Below, piece after piece: positions 7,972-16,887 of a DNA stretch of 64,000 nucleotides. This stretch comes from an uncultured Clostridia bacterium (GTDB taxonomy: Bacteria > Bacillota > Clostridia > TANB77 > CAG-508), in assembly GCA_947631915.1 (NCBI GenBank), contig CANRNC010000003.1:59245-123244 (forward strand), in the 5' to 3' direction. Position numbers and translations under genes: made by a program. Positions within the stretch are counted from its first letter, which is position 1. Each line of letters opens with the position of its first letter. Under the pieces are notes generated by a model. The model ran no database searches and had not been told where the DNA came from. It saw only the letters and a list, made by a program, of their open reading frames with translations.

Positions 7972-9129
7972 ATGGGATTTATTAAGGCTTTTGCGGGAGC
8001 AATAGGAGGAACATTTGCAGATCAATGGAAGGACTATTTAATGCCTATGCAAGGAGTAGCAGCAACAGCTGGAGTTATACCAGCAGTATCAAAAGGTACA
8101 AATGCAGGAAGAGGTTCAAACACTAATGGTTCAACTGGAATCATATCAAATGGAAGCCAAATAATAGTGCCAGATGGAATGGCATTAATCACAATGCAAG
8201 ATGGAGGAATTACTGGATGTATCACAGAACCAGGAGGATTTACATTTACATCAAACGATGCAAATGCAAAATCAATCTTTTCAGGAGATGGAATAGTATC
8301 ATCACTAATTACTCAAAGTTGGGAAAGATTTAAATTTGGTGGTCAACCAGGCTCTAATCAAACAGTATTCTATGTTAACATGAAAGAAATACCAAACAAT
8401 AGATTTGGAACACAATCAGAAATATATTGGGACGATGCATTTTTAGGAACACAAGTAGGAGCAATAACAAGAGGTACATATAGTCTAAAAATAATTGATC
8501 CAATACTATTTGTAAAGAACTTTGTTCCATCAAATTATTTAACTAGTGGACAAGTATTTGACTTTGCAGACATGGACAATGATGCAGGAGCTCAATTATT
8601 TAATGAAGTTGTTAGTAGCTTATCAGCTGCATTTTCTAATTACACAAATGATCCAAGTAAAGGAAACAGAATTACCAAAATACAAGGAGATCAAATAGGA
8701 TTTGCAAAAAGTTTATCACAAGCTGTTGAAGACGGATATCAATGGAAAACTGACCGCGGACTTGAAATTGTAAAAGTTGCTATTCAAGCAATCGAATATG
8801 ACGAAGATACAAAAGCACTATTAAGCGATGTAAAAAAAGCAGATGCATTATCAGGTGCAAGAGGAAATTCTTTTATGCAACAATCTATAGCACGTGGAAT
8901 GCAAGCAGCAGGTGAAACTGGAGGAGTAAGTGGAATGGCTTTCATGGGAATGGGAGTAAATGCAGTTGGAGGAGCTGTTGGTGGACTACAACAACCAACA
9001 CAACCAGCTAATAATCAACCAGCAGAAGATCCTTATGAAAAATTGGCAAAACTAAAAAAGATGCTTGACGAAGGACTTATAACTCAAGAAGACTATGACG
9101 CACAAAAGAATAAAATTTTGGGGGTGTAG
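7972..9129 (+). CDS. SPFH-domain protein with C-terminal SHOCT, YdjI-like
   Basis: Protein of 385 residues in the SPFH/virion-core-like family of Bacillus subtilis YdjI, a membrane-stress scaffold. The N terminus (MGFIKAFAGAIGGTFADQWK) is amphipathic rather than a signal peptide. The SPFH region spans about residues 55-290: SNGSQIIVPDGMALITMQDG, FYVNMKEIPNNRFGTQSEIY and RGLEIVKVAIQAIEYDED. A Gly/Met-rich low-complexity linker (about 300-345) leads to a SHOCT motif, DPYEKLAKLKKMLDEGLIT. The downstream zinc-ribbon gene starts 3 bases after the stop, so the two are translationally linked. In B. subtilis the pair accompanies pspA; none is visible here. Confidence 0.92.
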   Translation: MGFIKAFAGAIGGTFADQWKDYLMPMQGVAATAGVIPAVSKGTNAGRGSNTNGSTGIISNGSQIIVPDGMALITMQDGGITGCITEPGGFTFTSNDANAKSIFSGDGIVSSLITQSWERFKFGGQPGSNQTVFYVNMKEIPNNRFGTQSEIYWDDAFLGTQVGAITRGTYSLKIIDPILFVKNFVPSNYLTSGQVFDFADMDNDAGAQLFNEVVSSLSAAFSNYTNDPSKGNRITKIQGDQIGFAKSLSQAVEDGYQWKTDRGLEIVKVAIQAIEYDEDTKALLSDVKKADALSGARGNSFMQQSIARGMQAAGETGGVSGMAFMGMGVNAVGGAVGGLQQPTQPANNQPAEDPYEKLAKLKKMLDEGLITQEDYDAQKNKILGV

Positions 9130-9132
9130 TAA

Positions 9133-10566
9133 ATGGAAGAAGAACCAAATGACAATGGGACTAAAATTATAGAAACAGATAAAGGCGCAATAGACGGCCA
9201 AAACAAATGCCCTAAGTGTGGTTCTACAGATATTTCAGTAAATGCCAGAACAGGTAAATTAAGATGCAATTTTTGTAGACATGAATTTGAACCTGAAAAA
9301 CTCCAAGGAATGGAAACAGATATAAGTAAACTAGAAGGTAGAGTAATGGCATCAGGAACACAAGACATAGTAGATGATGCACAACAAAATGTAGTAACTC
9401 TAAAGTGTACTAGTTGTGGTGCAGAAGTAGTAATTGATACAGCAGAAGCAACGCAAGCTAGATGTCACTGGTGTAGAAATACATTATCAATTAATCAACA
9501 AGTTCCAAATGGAGTTATCCCAGATGTAGTTTTACCATTCAATGTAACAAAAGCAGAGGCAGAAGAACAAATACAAAAATTTGTTAGAAAAAGAAAATTC
9601 TATTCTCACCCTAAATTTAGGCGAGAATTTTCAACGCAAAATATTATGGGAGTTTATTTTCCATATATGTTAATAGATATTAATACTCACGCATATTTTT
9701 CAGGACATGGAGAACGTGAAGTTAGAAGATATAGAAGAAGTACTAGAGAGAATGGTAATTACTCTACATACTATGATGCTGATTTGTATGAAGTAGAAAG
9801 AGATTTCGACTTAACAATAGAAGGACTTACAGTTGAATCTAGTGCTGATAAATTAAAAAGAAGTTCAGACAATACAAATAATGTTATAAATTCTATTATG
9901 CCATTTGATACGGAAAATAGTGCTAAATACAACGCCAACTATTTAAAAGGTTATACAGCAGAAAAGAGAGATGTTAATGTTGAACAACTTGAAGAATTAG
10001 TAGATAGACAATCTAAAGACATAGCAAGATATGCTGCAAAAGATACAATAAAAGAATATGACCGTGGAGTAAGTTGGTCTAAAGAACAATTATCAGTAAA
10101 AGGAGAACAATGGAAAACGGCATATTTACCAGTATGGTTATATAGTTATCAAGAAAAGAAGAACAACAACAGTATATTACACTATGTAGCAGTAAATGCT
10201 AGAACAAAAGAAACAATGGGAAGCGTGCCAATAAATATTCCAAAACTATTTTTAGTATCTTGCATTATAGAAATACTTGCAATAATTGCAAGTATAAAGA
10301 TAGACTTTGATTATAGCTGGATCCTTTGGCTTGTGGGTATATTATATTTTGTAGTTATGAGGTTGAGATATCGTAACTCTAATGAGAGACATTATTATGA
10401 AAAAGAAACTAAAAGAACAATATTTAACCTAAAAAAAGCTGATAGATTTATAAAAAAAGAAACGGAACTTTCAGACAGCAAAATAAGCAATGAAAATTCG
10501 GAACGAATCACAGGACAAAATATACAAGAAAATATTTTAAATAAAATGAATGATTTAATAAAATAA
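9133..10566 (+). CDS. TFIIB-type zinc-ribbon membrane protein, YdjG-like
   Basis: Protein of 477 residues with two zinc ribbons: CPKCGSTDISVNARTG followed by CNFC (about 17-40), and CTSCGAEVVIDTAEATQARC followed by HWC (about 95-120). A long middle domain (150-370) has conserved aromatic segments (MGVYFPYMLIDINTHAYFSG, AYLPVWLYSYQEKK). Two membrane helices follow at about 373-425 (LFLVSCIIEILAIIASI, WILWLVGILYFVVMRL) and then a charged tail. Domain order matches YdjG, which anchors the Psp-like stress complex at the membrane in B. subtilis. Its RBS (GGGGGTG) lies inside the end of the SPFH gene. Both proteins probably work as one envelope-stress complex (inference). Confidence 0.9.
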   Translation: MEEEPNDNGTKIIETDKGAIDGQNKCPKCGSTDISVNARTGKLRCNFCRHEFEPEKLQGMETDISKLEGRVMASGTQDIVDDAQQNVVTLKCTSCGAEVVIDTAEATQARCHWCRNTLSINQQVPNGVIPDVVLPFNVTKAEAEEQIQKFVRKRKFYSHPKFRREFSTQNIMGVYFPYMLIDINTHAYFSGHGEREVRRYRRSTRENGNYSTYYDADLYEVERDFDLTIEGLTVESSADKLKRSSDNTNNVINSIMPFDTENSAKYNANYLKGYTAEKRDVNVEQLEELVDRQSKDIARYAAKDTIKEYDRGVSWSKEQLSVKGEQWKTAYLPVWLYSYQEKKNNNSILHYVAVNARTKETMGSVPINIPKLFLVSCIIEILAIIASIKIDFDYSWILWLVGILYFVVMRLRYRNSNERHYYEKETKRTIFNLKKADRFIKKETELSDSKISNENSERITGQNIQENILNKMNDLIK

Positions 10567-10570
10567 AAAA

Positions 10571-10594
10571 ACCCCTCTAGGAAACTAGGGGGGT
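10571..10594 (-). terminator. Terminator of the FAD/Rieske gene
   Basis: Stem ACCCCTCTAG-GAAA-CTAGGGGGGT. The T run follows on the minus strand, so it belongs to the gene ending at 10599; it may also end the plus-strand operon. Confidence 0.85.
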
Positions 10595-10598
10595 AAAA

Positions 10599-12098
10599 TT
10601 ATAAAATAGTTAAATCATGCAAAGAAGGACCATATAGCAATTTTCCAGTATAATCAAATCTAGAACCATGACAAGGGCAATCCCAAGTTTTGTTAACTGT
10701 ATTCCACGATAATTCGCAACCTAAATGAGGGCAAATCGGTTTTATCTTATAAATATTACCATCCTTATCTTTATATACTCCAACCTTTGCACCTTCAAAC
10801 TCAATAATTTTCCCTTCATTAGAAGCTAGACTTTGAATTGTAGCATTTGGCAAATTAAACTTTTTAATAACAATAGAAGAAGTTGCTTCTTTTATCATAT
10901 TTCCCATTTCTTCTTTATTTTGTATAGGATGTAATCGAGTTGAATCAAAAATATTAGCATACTCGTTTTTATTTCCTAAAATTTCATCTACAATTATATT
11001 AGAAGCAACATTAGAAAGAGTCATTCCCCATTTCTTAAAGCCTGATGGAATATACATATTAGGCATGAAAGATGAGAACTTTCCAATATAAGGTAATTTA
11101 TCTAAAGATACACCATCTTCAGTTACCCATTTAGATATTAATTTACTATCAGCATCTATAGAATGAGCAAAAGTTGTTAAAGTTGAATAAGGATCAGAAA
11201 CACCAGAAGGCTTACCAACCTTATGACTACATCCAGAAAGTAATAAAACATTTTTATCATTATATTTAGCAATTCTTGCAGAAAGAGTAGGATTTTCAGC
11301 ATTAATATACATACCAGAAAATGCATCTGAAGAAAGTTCAAAAGATGCACAATAAGATAAGGCTTGGTACATTTTTAAAAAGTAAAATCCAGGAGCATTT
11401 ATAAAAGGATAGCGAGTAGCCAATATAACGTATTTAGACACAACAGTATGTTCACCAACAGAAATGGAATACATATCTTTAATTTTTTGAATATCTGTAA
11501 CTTTAGAATCCTCAAAAATGATACCACCATTATTTAAGATAGAATTGCATAATCCAACACCATATTTTCTAGGATTGAATTGAGCCTGATTAGGAAATTC
11601 TACAGCACAAAGTACATTACTAATAGGAAGCGGAATTTTTGTTAATAATTTAGCATCAAAATCCAACATATGAAGAGCCTTAACTTCATCCTTAATATCT
11701 TGGACATAAGAATTAGATTTAGTAAAAACATAAGAATTTTGGTATTCAAAATCGCAATCGATTTTTTCTGTATCAATTATACTCTTTATATTATCTATTG
11801 CTTGCAAATTACAAGATAAATATTTTTTTGCAGTTTCCAATCCAAAAGTATCAATCAAATATTTATAAAAAAGACCATGTTGGGCAGTAATTTTAGCCGT
11901 AGTATTACCACTAGTTTTAGACATTAAAGAATCTTTTTCTAATACAACAACTTTAAGACCTTTTTTACTTAAATAATATGCAGAAGTAAGACCTGTAATT
12001 CCACCACCCACGATAGTTACATCACAAGAAATATCCATATCAATTTTTTTAGAATCATTCAAAATTTTAGGAACAGAATCAATCCAAATTGAATTCAT
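10599..12098 (-). CDS. FAD-dependent oxidoreductase with C-terminal Rieske [2Fe-2S] domain
   Basis: Cytoplasmic flavoprotein of 499 residues resembling B. subtilis YhfW. The N-terminal DAO-type fold has an FAD dinucleotide motif (DVTIVGGGITGLTSAYYLS, about 25-45), then TSGNTTAKITAQHG. The last ~85 residues form a Rieske domain with ligand boxes CPHLGC and CPCHGS, i.e. C-x-H and C-x-x-H. Electrons probably pass between substrate and FAD through the cluster; the substrate is unknown. The start at 12098 follows AAAGGATG. It lies downstream of walJ and murA on the same strand but has a terminator hairpin between, so it may be separate or read through. Confidence 0.93.
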   Translation of the reverse strand: MNSIWIDSVPKILNDSKKIDMDISCDVTIVGGGITGLTSAYYLSKKGLKVVVLEKDSLMSKTSGNTTAKITAQHGLFYKYLIDTFGLETAKKYLSCNLQAIDNIKSIIDTEKIDCDFEYQNSYVFTKSNSYVQDIKDEVKALHMLDFDAKLLTKIPLPISNVLCAVEFPNQAQFNPRKYGVGLCNSILNNGGIIFEDSKVTDIQKIKDMYSISVGEHTVVSKYVILATRYPFINAPGFYFLKMYQALSYCASFELSSDAFSGMYINAENPTLSARIAKYNDKNVLLLSGCSHKVGKPSGVSDPYSTLTTFAHSIDADSKLISKWVTEDGVSLDKLPYIGKFSSFMPNMYIPSGFKKWGMTLSNVASNIIVDEILGNKNEYANIFDSTRLHPIQNKEEMGNMIKEATSSIVIKKFNLPNATIQSLASNEGKIIEFEGAKVGVYKDKDGNIYKIKPICPHLGCELSWNTVNKTWDCPCHGSRFDYTGKLLYGPSLHDLTIL

Positions 12099-12159
12099 AA
12101 AAACACATCCTTTTAATAATATATTAATATTATTGACAAGAAATATAAAAATATACAAA

Positions 12160-12182
12160 AAATGGCACTTAATGTGCCATTT
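12160..12182 (-). terminator. Terminator overlapping the stop of the walJ-like gene
   Basis: Perfect 9-bp stem AAATGGCAC / GTGCCATTT, followed on the minus strand by TTTTTTG. It includes two bases of the walJ stop codon. Confidence 0.85.
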
Positions 12183-12972
12183 AAATTACTTCTATTAAAT
12201 TACTTGGTTCAAATCGACTTGCCACAGATAAATCAATAGATCCTCTCTTAAAATTATTTGATTCTAACTCACTTAATACAGTTTCGTAAGCCATCTCCGG
12301 AAAATTACTCTCTTTACTCAAATGCCCCAACATTACAGTCATAAGACCACTTTCGATAAGACTAGATATTAATTGTCCAGCCATATTATTTGAAAGATGT
12401 CCATTAGGACCAGCAATTCTACTCTTTAATAAACTTGGATAAGAGCAAATTCTCAAAACTTCTGGCTCATAATTAGACTCCAATAAAATAAATTTACTAT
12501 TTTCAAGACATTTTTTAATTTCGGGTGTTACATGACCTAGATCAGTTGCAATACTAATTTTAGTTTTGCCATCAAAAAAATTAAAACCACAAGAATCTAT
12601 AGCATCATGAGGTGTCTTAAAAGGATGAACAACCAAATCCCCAACAACAAAATCTTCAGAAGATTTAAAAGTAAAAATATTTTTTTCATTTATCTTTTCA
12701 ACTTCTTTAGGAATTTTACTCCAAGTTTTTTCACTAGCATAAACAGGAATATCAAACTTTTTAGAAAAAGTCCCAACACTTTTAATATGATCAGAATGTT
12801 CATGAGTTACTAATATTGCATCAATTTCTTCAGGTTTAACATTTATAGAATCTAGAGCATCCACAATTTTTTTACCACTAACACCAGCATCCACCAATAT
12901 TTTTGTATTATTATTTTCAACAAACAAACTATTACCCGAACTACCACTATATAAGCTACAAAATTTTAACAT
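12181..12972 (-). CDS. walJ: MBL-fold metallo-hydrolase, WalJ/YycJ-like
   Basis: Cytoplasmic metallo-beta-lactamase-fold enzyme of 263 residues, usual for WalJ (YycJ), a DNA-processing exonuclease-like protein encoded with the WalRK cell-wall system in many Firmicutes. N-terminal signature FCSLYSGSSGNSLFVE is diagnostic; the metal motif THEHSDHIK (HxHxDH) lies near residue 60; later ligands are in ATDLGHVT and LGHLSKESN. There is no walRK here; instead it sits 26 bases behind murA, an alternative cell-wall context. RBS AAAGGAATG precedes ATG 12972. Confidence 0.92.
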   Translation of the reverse strand: MLKFCSLYSGSSGNSLFVENNNTKILVDAGVSGKKIVDALDSINVKPEEIDAILVTHEHSDHIKSVGTFSKKFDIPVYASEKTWSKIPKEVEKINEKNIFTFKSSEDFVVGDLVVHPFKTPHDAIDSCGFNFFDGKTKISIATDLGHVTPEIKKCLENSKFILLESNYEPEVLRICSYPSLLKSRIAGPNGHLSNNMAGQLISSLIESGLMTVMLGHLSKESNFPEMAYETVLSELESNNFKRGSIDLSVASRFEPSNLIEVI

Positions 12973-12998
12973 AAAAAGTATTCATTCCTTTCATAATA

Positions 12999-14258
12999 CT
13001 ATTCAGTAACTCTTTTTATATCTGCCCCAAGGGCCCTAAACTTTTCTTCTATATTTTCATAACCACGATCAATATACTGTAAATTATGTACTTCAGTAGT
13101 ACCATTTGCAGCAATTCCAGCAATTACAAGAGCTGCACCAGCTCTCAAATCAGAAGCAGAAACAATAGAACCATATAATTCATCGACACCCTCAAAAAAG
13201 GCAACTTTTCCCTGAACATTAATTTTAGCACCCATTCTATTTAATTCAGCAGTATATTGAAAACGAGACTCCCAAATAGTTTCAGCTATCATACTAGTTC
13301 CTTCTGCAGTAGACAAAGCTACTCCCATAGGAGACTGCAAATCAGTAGGAAAGCCTGGATAAGGAAGAGTCTTAATATCAACATTTTTTGGACGTTCATT
13401 GCAACAAACTCTAATAGTATCTCCACTAATTTCTTCAACAATAGCACCCATTTCTCTTATTTTTGCAGACAAAGGGTCAAGATGTTTGGTTATACAATTT
13501 TTAATAATAATATCACCTCTAGTAGCAACAGCAGCAAGCATAAAAGTACCAGCCTCAATCTGGTCAGGAACAATAGAATAAGTCCCGCCGTGAAGTTCCT
13601 TAACACCATTAATTTTTATTATATCAGTACCAGCACCATGAATATCAGCACCCATAGTATTCAAAAAATTAGCAATATCAACTACATGAGGTTCTTTAGC
13701 GACATTTTCTATAGTAGTAGTACCATCAGCTAAAACAGAAGCAAGAATAGCATTAATAGTTGCACCAACAGATACGGTATCTAAATAAATAGAACCACCA
13801 ACAAGTTTTTCAGCTGTAGCCATAATTTTTCCTTGACCAATTTCAACAGTAGCACCAAGAGCCTCAAAGGCTTTAGCATGTTGATCGATTGGACGAGCAC
13901 CAAGTTTGCAACCACCAGGCATACCAACCACAGCTTTATGACATCTACCTAATAGAGAACCAATCAAATAATAAGAAGCCCTAAATTTTCCAGTCATCTC
14001 TAATGGTGCATCATTGCAACTAACAAAGCGAGTATCAACAATAACTGTATTAGGTTCAGGTCTCGAAATTTTAACACCTAAAGTTTTTAAAATATCACAA
14101 TATATATTTATATCACTAATGTTAGGTAAATTTTCAATAGTGCAAATACCATTAACTAATAAAGTTGCAGGTAAAATTGCAACAGCAGCATTCTTTGCTC
14201 CACTAATTGAAACTTCACCTTTTAGTCTAGTTTTACCATTTATAACAAATTTTTCCAA
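12999..14258 (-). CDS. murA: UDP-N-acetylglucosamine 1-carboxyvinyltransferase
   Basis: MurA transfers enolpyruvate from PEP to UDP-GlcNAc, the first committed step of peptidoglycan synthesis in the cytoplasm. Its 419 residues equal the usual length. Diagnostic parts: GEVSISGAKNAAVAILPATL at the N terminus, the fosfomycin-target Cys in MPGGCKLGARPID (Cys117), and GFPTDLQSP. The start is TTG at 14258 behind a perfect GAGGAGG, and no ATG in frame has a comparable RBS. It forms an apparent operon with walJ. Confidence 0.97.
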   Translation of the reverse strand: MEKFVINGKTRLKGEVSISGAKNAAVAILPATLLVNGICTIENLPNISDINIYCDILKTLGVKISRPEPNTVIVDTRFVSCNDAPLEMTGKFRASYYLIGSLLGRCHKAVVGMPGGCKLGARPIDQHAKAFEALGATVEIGQGKIMATAEKLVGGSIYLDTVSVGATINAILASVLADGTTTIENVAKEPHVVDIANFLNTMGADIHGAGTDIIKINGVKELHGGTYSIVPDQIEAGTFMLAAVATRGDIIIKNCITKHLDPLSAKIREMGAIVEEISGDTIRVCCNERPKNVDIKTLPYPGFPTDLQSPMGVALSTAEGTSMIAETIWESRFQYTAELNRMGAKINVQGKVAFFEGVDELYGSIVSASDLRAGAALVIAGIAANGTTEVHNLQYIDRGYENIEEKFRALGADIKRVTE

Positions 14259-14305
14259 GTCAATTCCTCCTCAAAGTTAAATTAATATGAATTATAAACA
14301 AACAC

Positions 14306-14334
14306 AATATAACATAAAAAAACAAAATTTACAA
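14306..14334 (-). promoter_or_regulatory. Promoter of murA
   Basis: Minus strand: TTGTAA, 17 bases, TATATT, 48 bases before the TTG start of murA. Confidence 0.65.
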
Positions 14335-14392
14335 TAGATTTATAAAAGGAATGAAAAAACCTTATTATAAATATACAAGATTACCATAAACA

Positions 14393-14421
14393 TTGATTTT
14401 TTGTCATAAATGGGATATAAT
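14393..14421 (+). promoter_or_regulatory. Promoter of mutS2
   Basis: TTGATT, 17 bases, TATAAT, 34 bases before ATG 14456. Confidence 0.75.
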
Positions 14422-14455
14422 ATAATGCGATTTTTATTTAAATTAGAGGTATAAA

Positions 14456-16798
14456 ATGGAACAGAAATATTTAGATAAACTAGAATTTAATAAAGTATTA
14501 GATATATTAGAACAATACTCTGTAACGTATTTAGGAAAAAATATGATAAAAAATTTAAGACCATGTACTGACAAAAATCAAGTACAAAGTAATTTGAAAG
14601 AAACAATACAAGCAGATACATTAATACATCGAATAGGGGGCATTCCATTAGGAGAAATAGATGATATAAATATACATTTAAGAACACTAGAAGCGGAGGG
14701 AACTCTATCAATAAAACAGTTACTAGATTTAGCAAATATACTAAAAATGTCTAGAGAATTAAAAGAATATTATGAAAAAATATCAGAAATAGAAAATGTA
14801 GATGTAAATAAATTAAGAAACTATTTTTTTGATATTTATACAAACTTTGAAATAGAAGACAGAATATTCAAATCGATTATAGATGAAAATACACTTGATG
14901 ATCATGCATCAAAAAAATTATATATAATTAGAAAAAATATAAAACAAATTCAAAATGAAATAAAAAATAAATTAAATAATTATTTACATTCAAAATATCT
15001 ACAAGAAGCATTTATAACAATTAGAAATGGAAGATATGTTATACCAGTAAAACAAGAATATAGAAACGAAGTAAAGGGATTTGTGCATGATATATCATCA
15101 AGTGGCGCAACAGTATTTATAGAACCATTACCTGTATTTGAAATGAATAATAGAATAAATACATTAAAATTAGAAGAAACAAACGAAATTTTAAAAATAC
15201 AGCAAGAATTATCACAATTATTTATGGGGATAACAAGAGAACTAGAATCAAATATTAAAATAATTGGAAAATTAGATTTCATATTTGCAAAAGCAAAATT
15301 TGGAATAGCTATCTCTGGAGTAGCTCCAATTATAAATGATAAAAAAATAATAAAATTAAATAAAGCAAGACACCCTTTAATAGATAAAGATAAAGTAGTG
15401 CCAGTAGATGTTGAAATAGGAGAAAAATACAATACACTAGTAATAACTGGACCAAATACTGGAGGAAAAACGGTAACACTAAAAACAATAGGACTATTAT
15501 CATGTATGGGAATGAGTGGACTATATATACCAGCAACAGAAAATAGTTGTATCTATGTGTTCGATAACATATTTGCAGACATAGGAGACGAACAAAGCAT
15601 AGCAGACTCATTAAGTACATTTTCATCACATATGATAAACATTGTAGACATGATGAAAAAAGCTACAGAAAATAGTTTAATACTTTTAGATGAACTATGT
15701 TCAGGAACAGATCCACAAGAAGGAGCAAATTTAGCAATAAGTATTTTAGAAGAATTAAATGCAAGAAATTCATTAAATGTTATAACAACACATTATTCAG
15801 AGATAAAAAACTATGCAATAGTCACAGATAACTTTGAAAATGCAAGCTCTGAATTTGATGTTGAAAATATGAAACCAACCTATAAAATATTAATGGGAGT
15901 TCCAGGAAGAAGTAATGCTTTTGCAATAAGTAGACGTTTAGGATTACAAGAACACATATTAGCTAGAGCTAAAGAATTAACACAAGAAGAAAGTATTAAT
16001 ATAGAAGATATATTAAAAGAAATATATGATAATAAAATACTTATAGAAAATGAAAAAGAAAAAATACAAAAAAATTCGCAAGAAATAGAAAAATTAAAGG
16101 AAAAATTAGAAAGGGATAATACACAACAAGAATTACAAGCAAAAAAAATTATAGATGATGCAACATATCAAGCAAGAAAAATATTATTAAATGCAAAAGA
16201 CGAAGCAGAAGAAATTATAAAAAAAATATCTGAACTAGAAGATAAAAATAAAATGAATAAAATAAAAAATAATTTAAATAATGAAATAAAAGAATTAAAA
16301 ATAGAAAATAATAGTGTAAAATCAGAAACAAAGCCTGAAGACTTAAAAATAGGTATGAAAGTATATATTGGAAGTATTAATCAAGAAGGAACAATTTTAG
16401 AATTACCAAATAAATCTAAAAAAGTAAGAGTACAAATTGGTATGGCAAAGACAGACTTTTATATTGAAGATATTTTTATAAAAAAACATAATTCAGAAGA
16501 AAATAAAACAGTAAAAATAAATAAAAAAGAAATAAATATAAAAAATAATGTTCCGACAGAATTGAATGTTATAGGTATGACTGTAGATGAAGCAATACCT
16601 ATAATAGACAAATATTTAGACGAATGTAGTATGACTAGCATGAAAACAACAAGAATAGTACATGGAAAGGGAACAGGGAGATTAAGAAGCGGAATACATC
16701 AATATTTAAAAACACATCCACATGTAAAAAGCTTTAGGAATGGAACTTTTGGAGAAGGAGAAATGGGAGTAACTATAGTAGAATTGAAAAATAACTGA
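14456..16798 (+). CDS. mutS2: MutS2 endonuclease/ATPase with Smr domain
   Basis: MutS2 of 780 residues, the family's usual size. It acts in suppression of recombination and in ribosome-collision rescue (RqcU role in B. subtilis). Visible parts are the MutS core and clamp, Walker A GPNTGGKTVTLKTIG near residue 331, signature and Walker B (ADIGDEQSIADSLSTFSSH, LILLDELCSGTDPQEGAN), a long charged coiled coil at about 520-620, a KOW-like segment (DLKIGMKVYIGSINQEGTIL), and a C-terminal Smr nuclease domain (NVIGMTVDEA, VHGKGTGRLRSGI). It lacks the MutS1 mismatch-recognition domain. RBS AGAGGT; own promoter. Confidence 0.96.
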   Translation: MEQKYLDKLEFNKVLDILEQYSVTYLGKNMIKNLRPCTDKNQVQSNLKETIQADTLIHRIGGIPLGEIDDINIHLRTLEAEGTLSIKQLLDLANILKMSRELKEYYEKISEIENVDVNKLRNYFFDIYTNFEIEDRIFKSIIDENTLDDHASKKLYIIRKNIKQIQNEIKNKLNNYLHSKYLQEAFITIRNGRYVIPVKQEYRNEVKGFVHDISSSGATVFIEPLPVFEMNNRINTLKLEETNEILKIQQELSQLFMGITRELESNIKIIGKLDFIFAKAKFGIAISGVAPIINDKKIIKLNKARHPLIDKDKVVPVDVEIGEKYNTLVITGPNTGGKTVTLKTIGLLSCMGMSGLYIPATENSCIYVFDNIFADIGDEQSIADSLSTFSSHMINIVDMMKKATENSLILLDELCSGTDPQEGANLAISILEELNARNSLNVITTHYSEIKNYAIVTDNFENASSEFDVENMKPTYKILMGVPGRSNAFAISRRLGLQEHILARAKELTQEESINIEDILKEIYDNKILIENEKEKIQKNSQEIEKLKEKLERDNTQQELQAKKIIDDATYQARKILLNAKDEAEEIIKKISELEDKNKMNKIKNNLNNEIKELKIENNSVKSETKPEDLKIGMKVYIGSINQEGTILELPNKSKKVRVQIGMAKTDFYIEDIFIKKHNSEENKTVKINKKEINIKNNVPTELNVIGMTVDEAIPIIDKYLDECSMTSMKTTRIVHGKGTGRLRSGIHQYLKTHPHVKSFRNGTFGEGEMGVTIVELKNN

Positions 16799-16823
16799 AC
16801 AACACAAAACAACTTAACATAAC

Positions 16824-16852
16824 TTGAAAAAACTCCGATTTTATGATATAAA
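16824..16852 (+). promoter_or_regulatory. Promoter of the multi-HTH gene
   Basis: TTGAAA, 17 bases, TATAAA, 35 bases before ATG 16888. Dyad CTCCGATTTTATG lies in the spacer but no clear operator is seen. Confidence 0.7.
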
Positions 16853-16887
16853 TATGTGGAAATTTATAACATTGAAGGGAAAATTCT

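Noticed and set aside
12134..12160. Plus-strand TTGACA promoter between the FAD gene and walJ
   Set aside because: No plus-strand gene lies downstream and no -10 at proper spacing is convincing.
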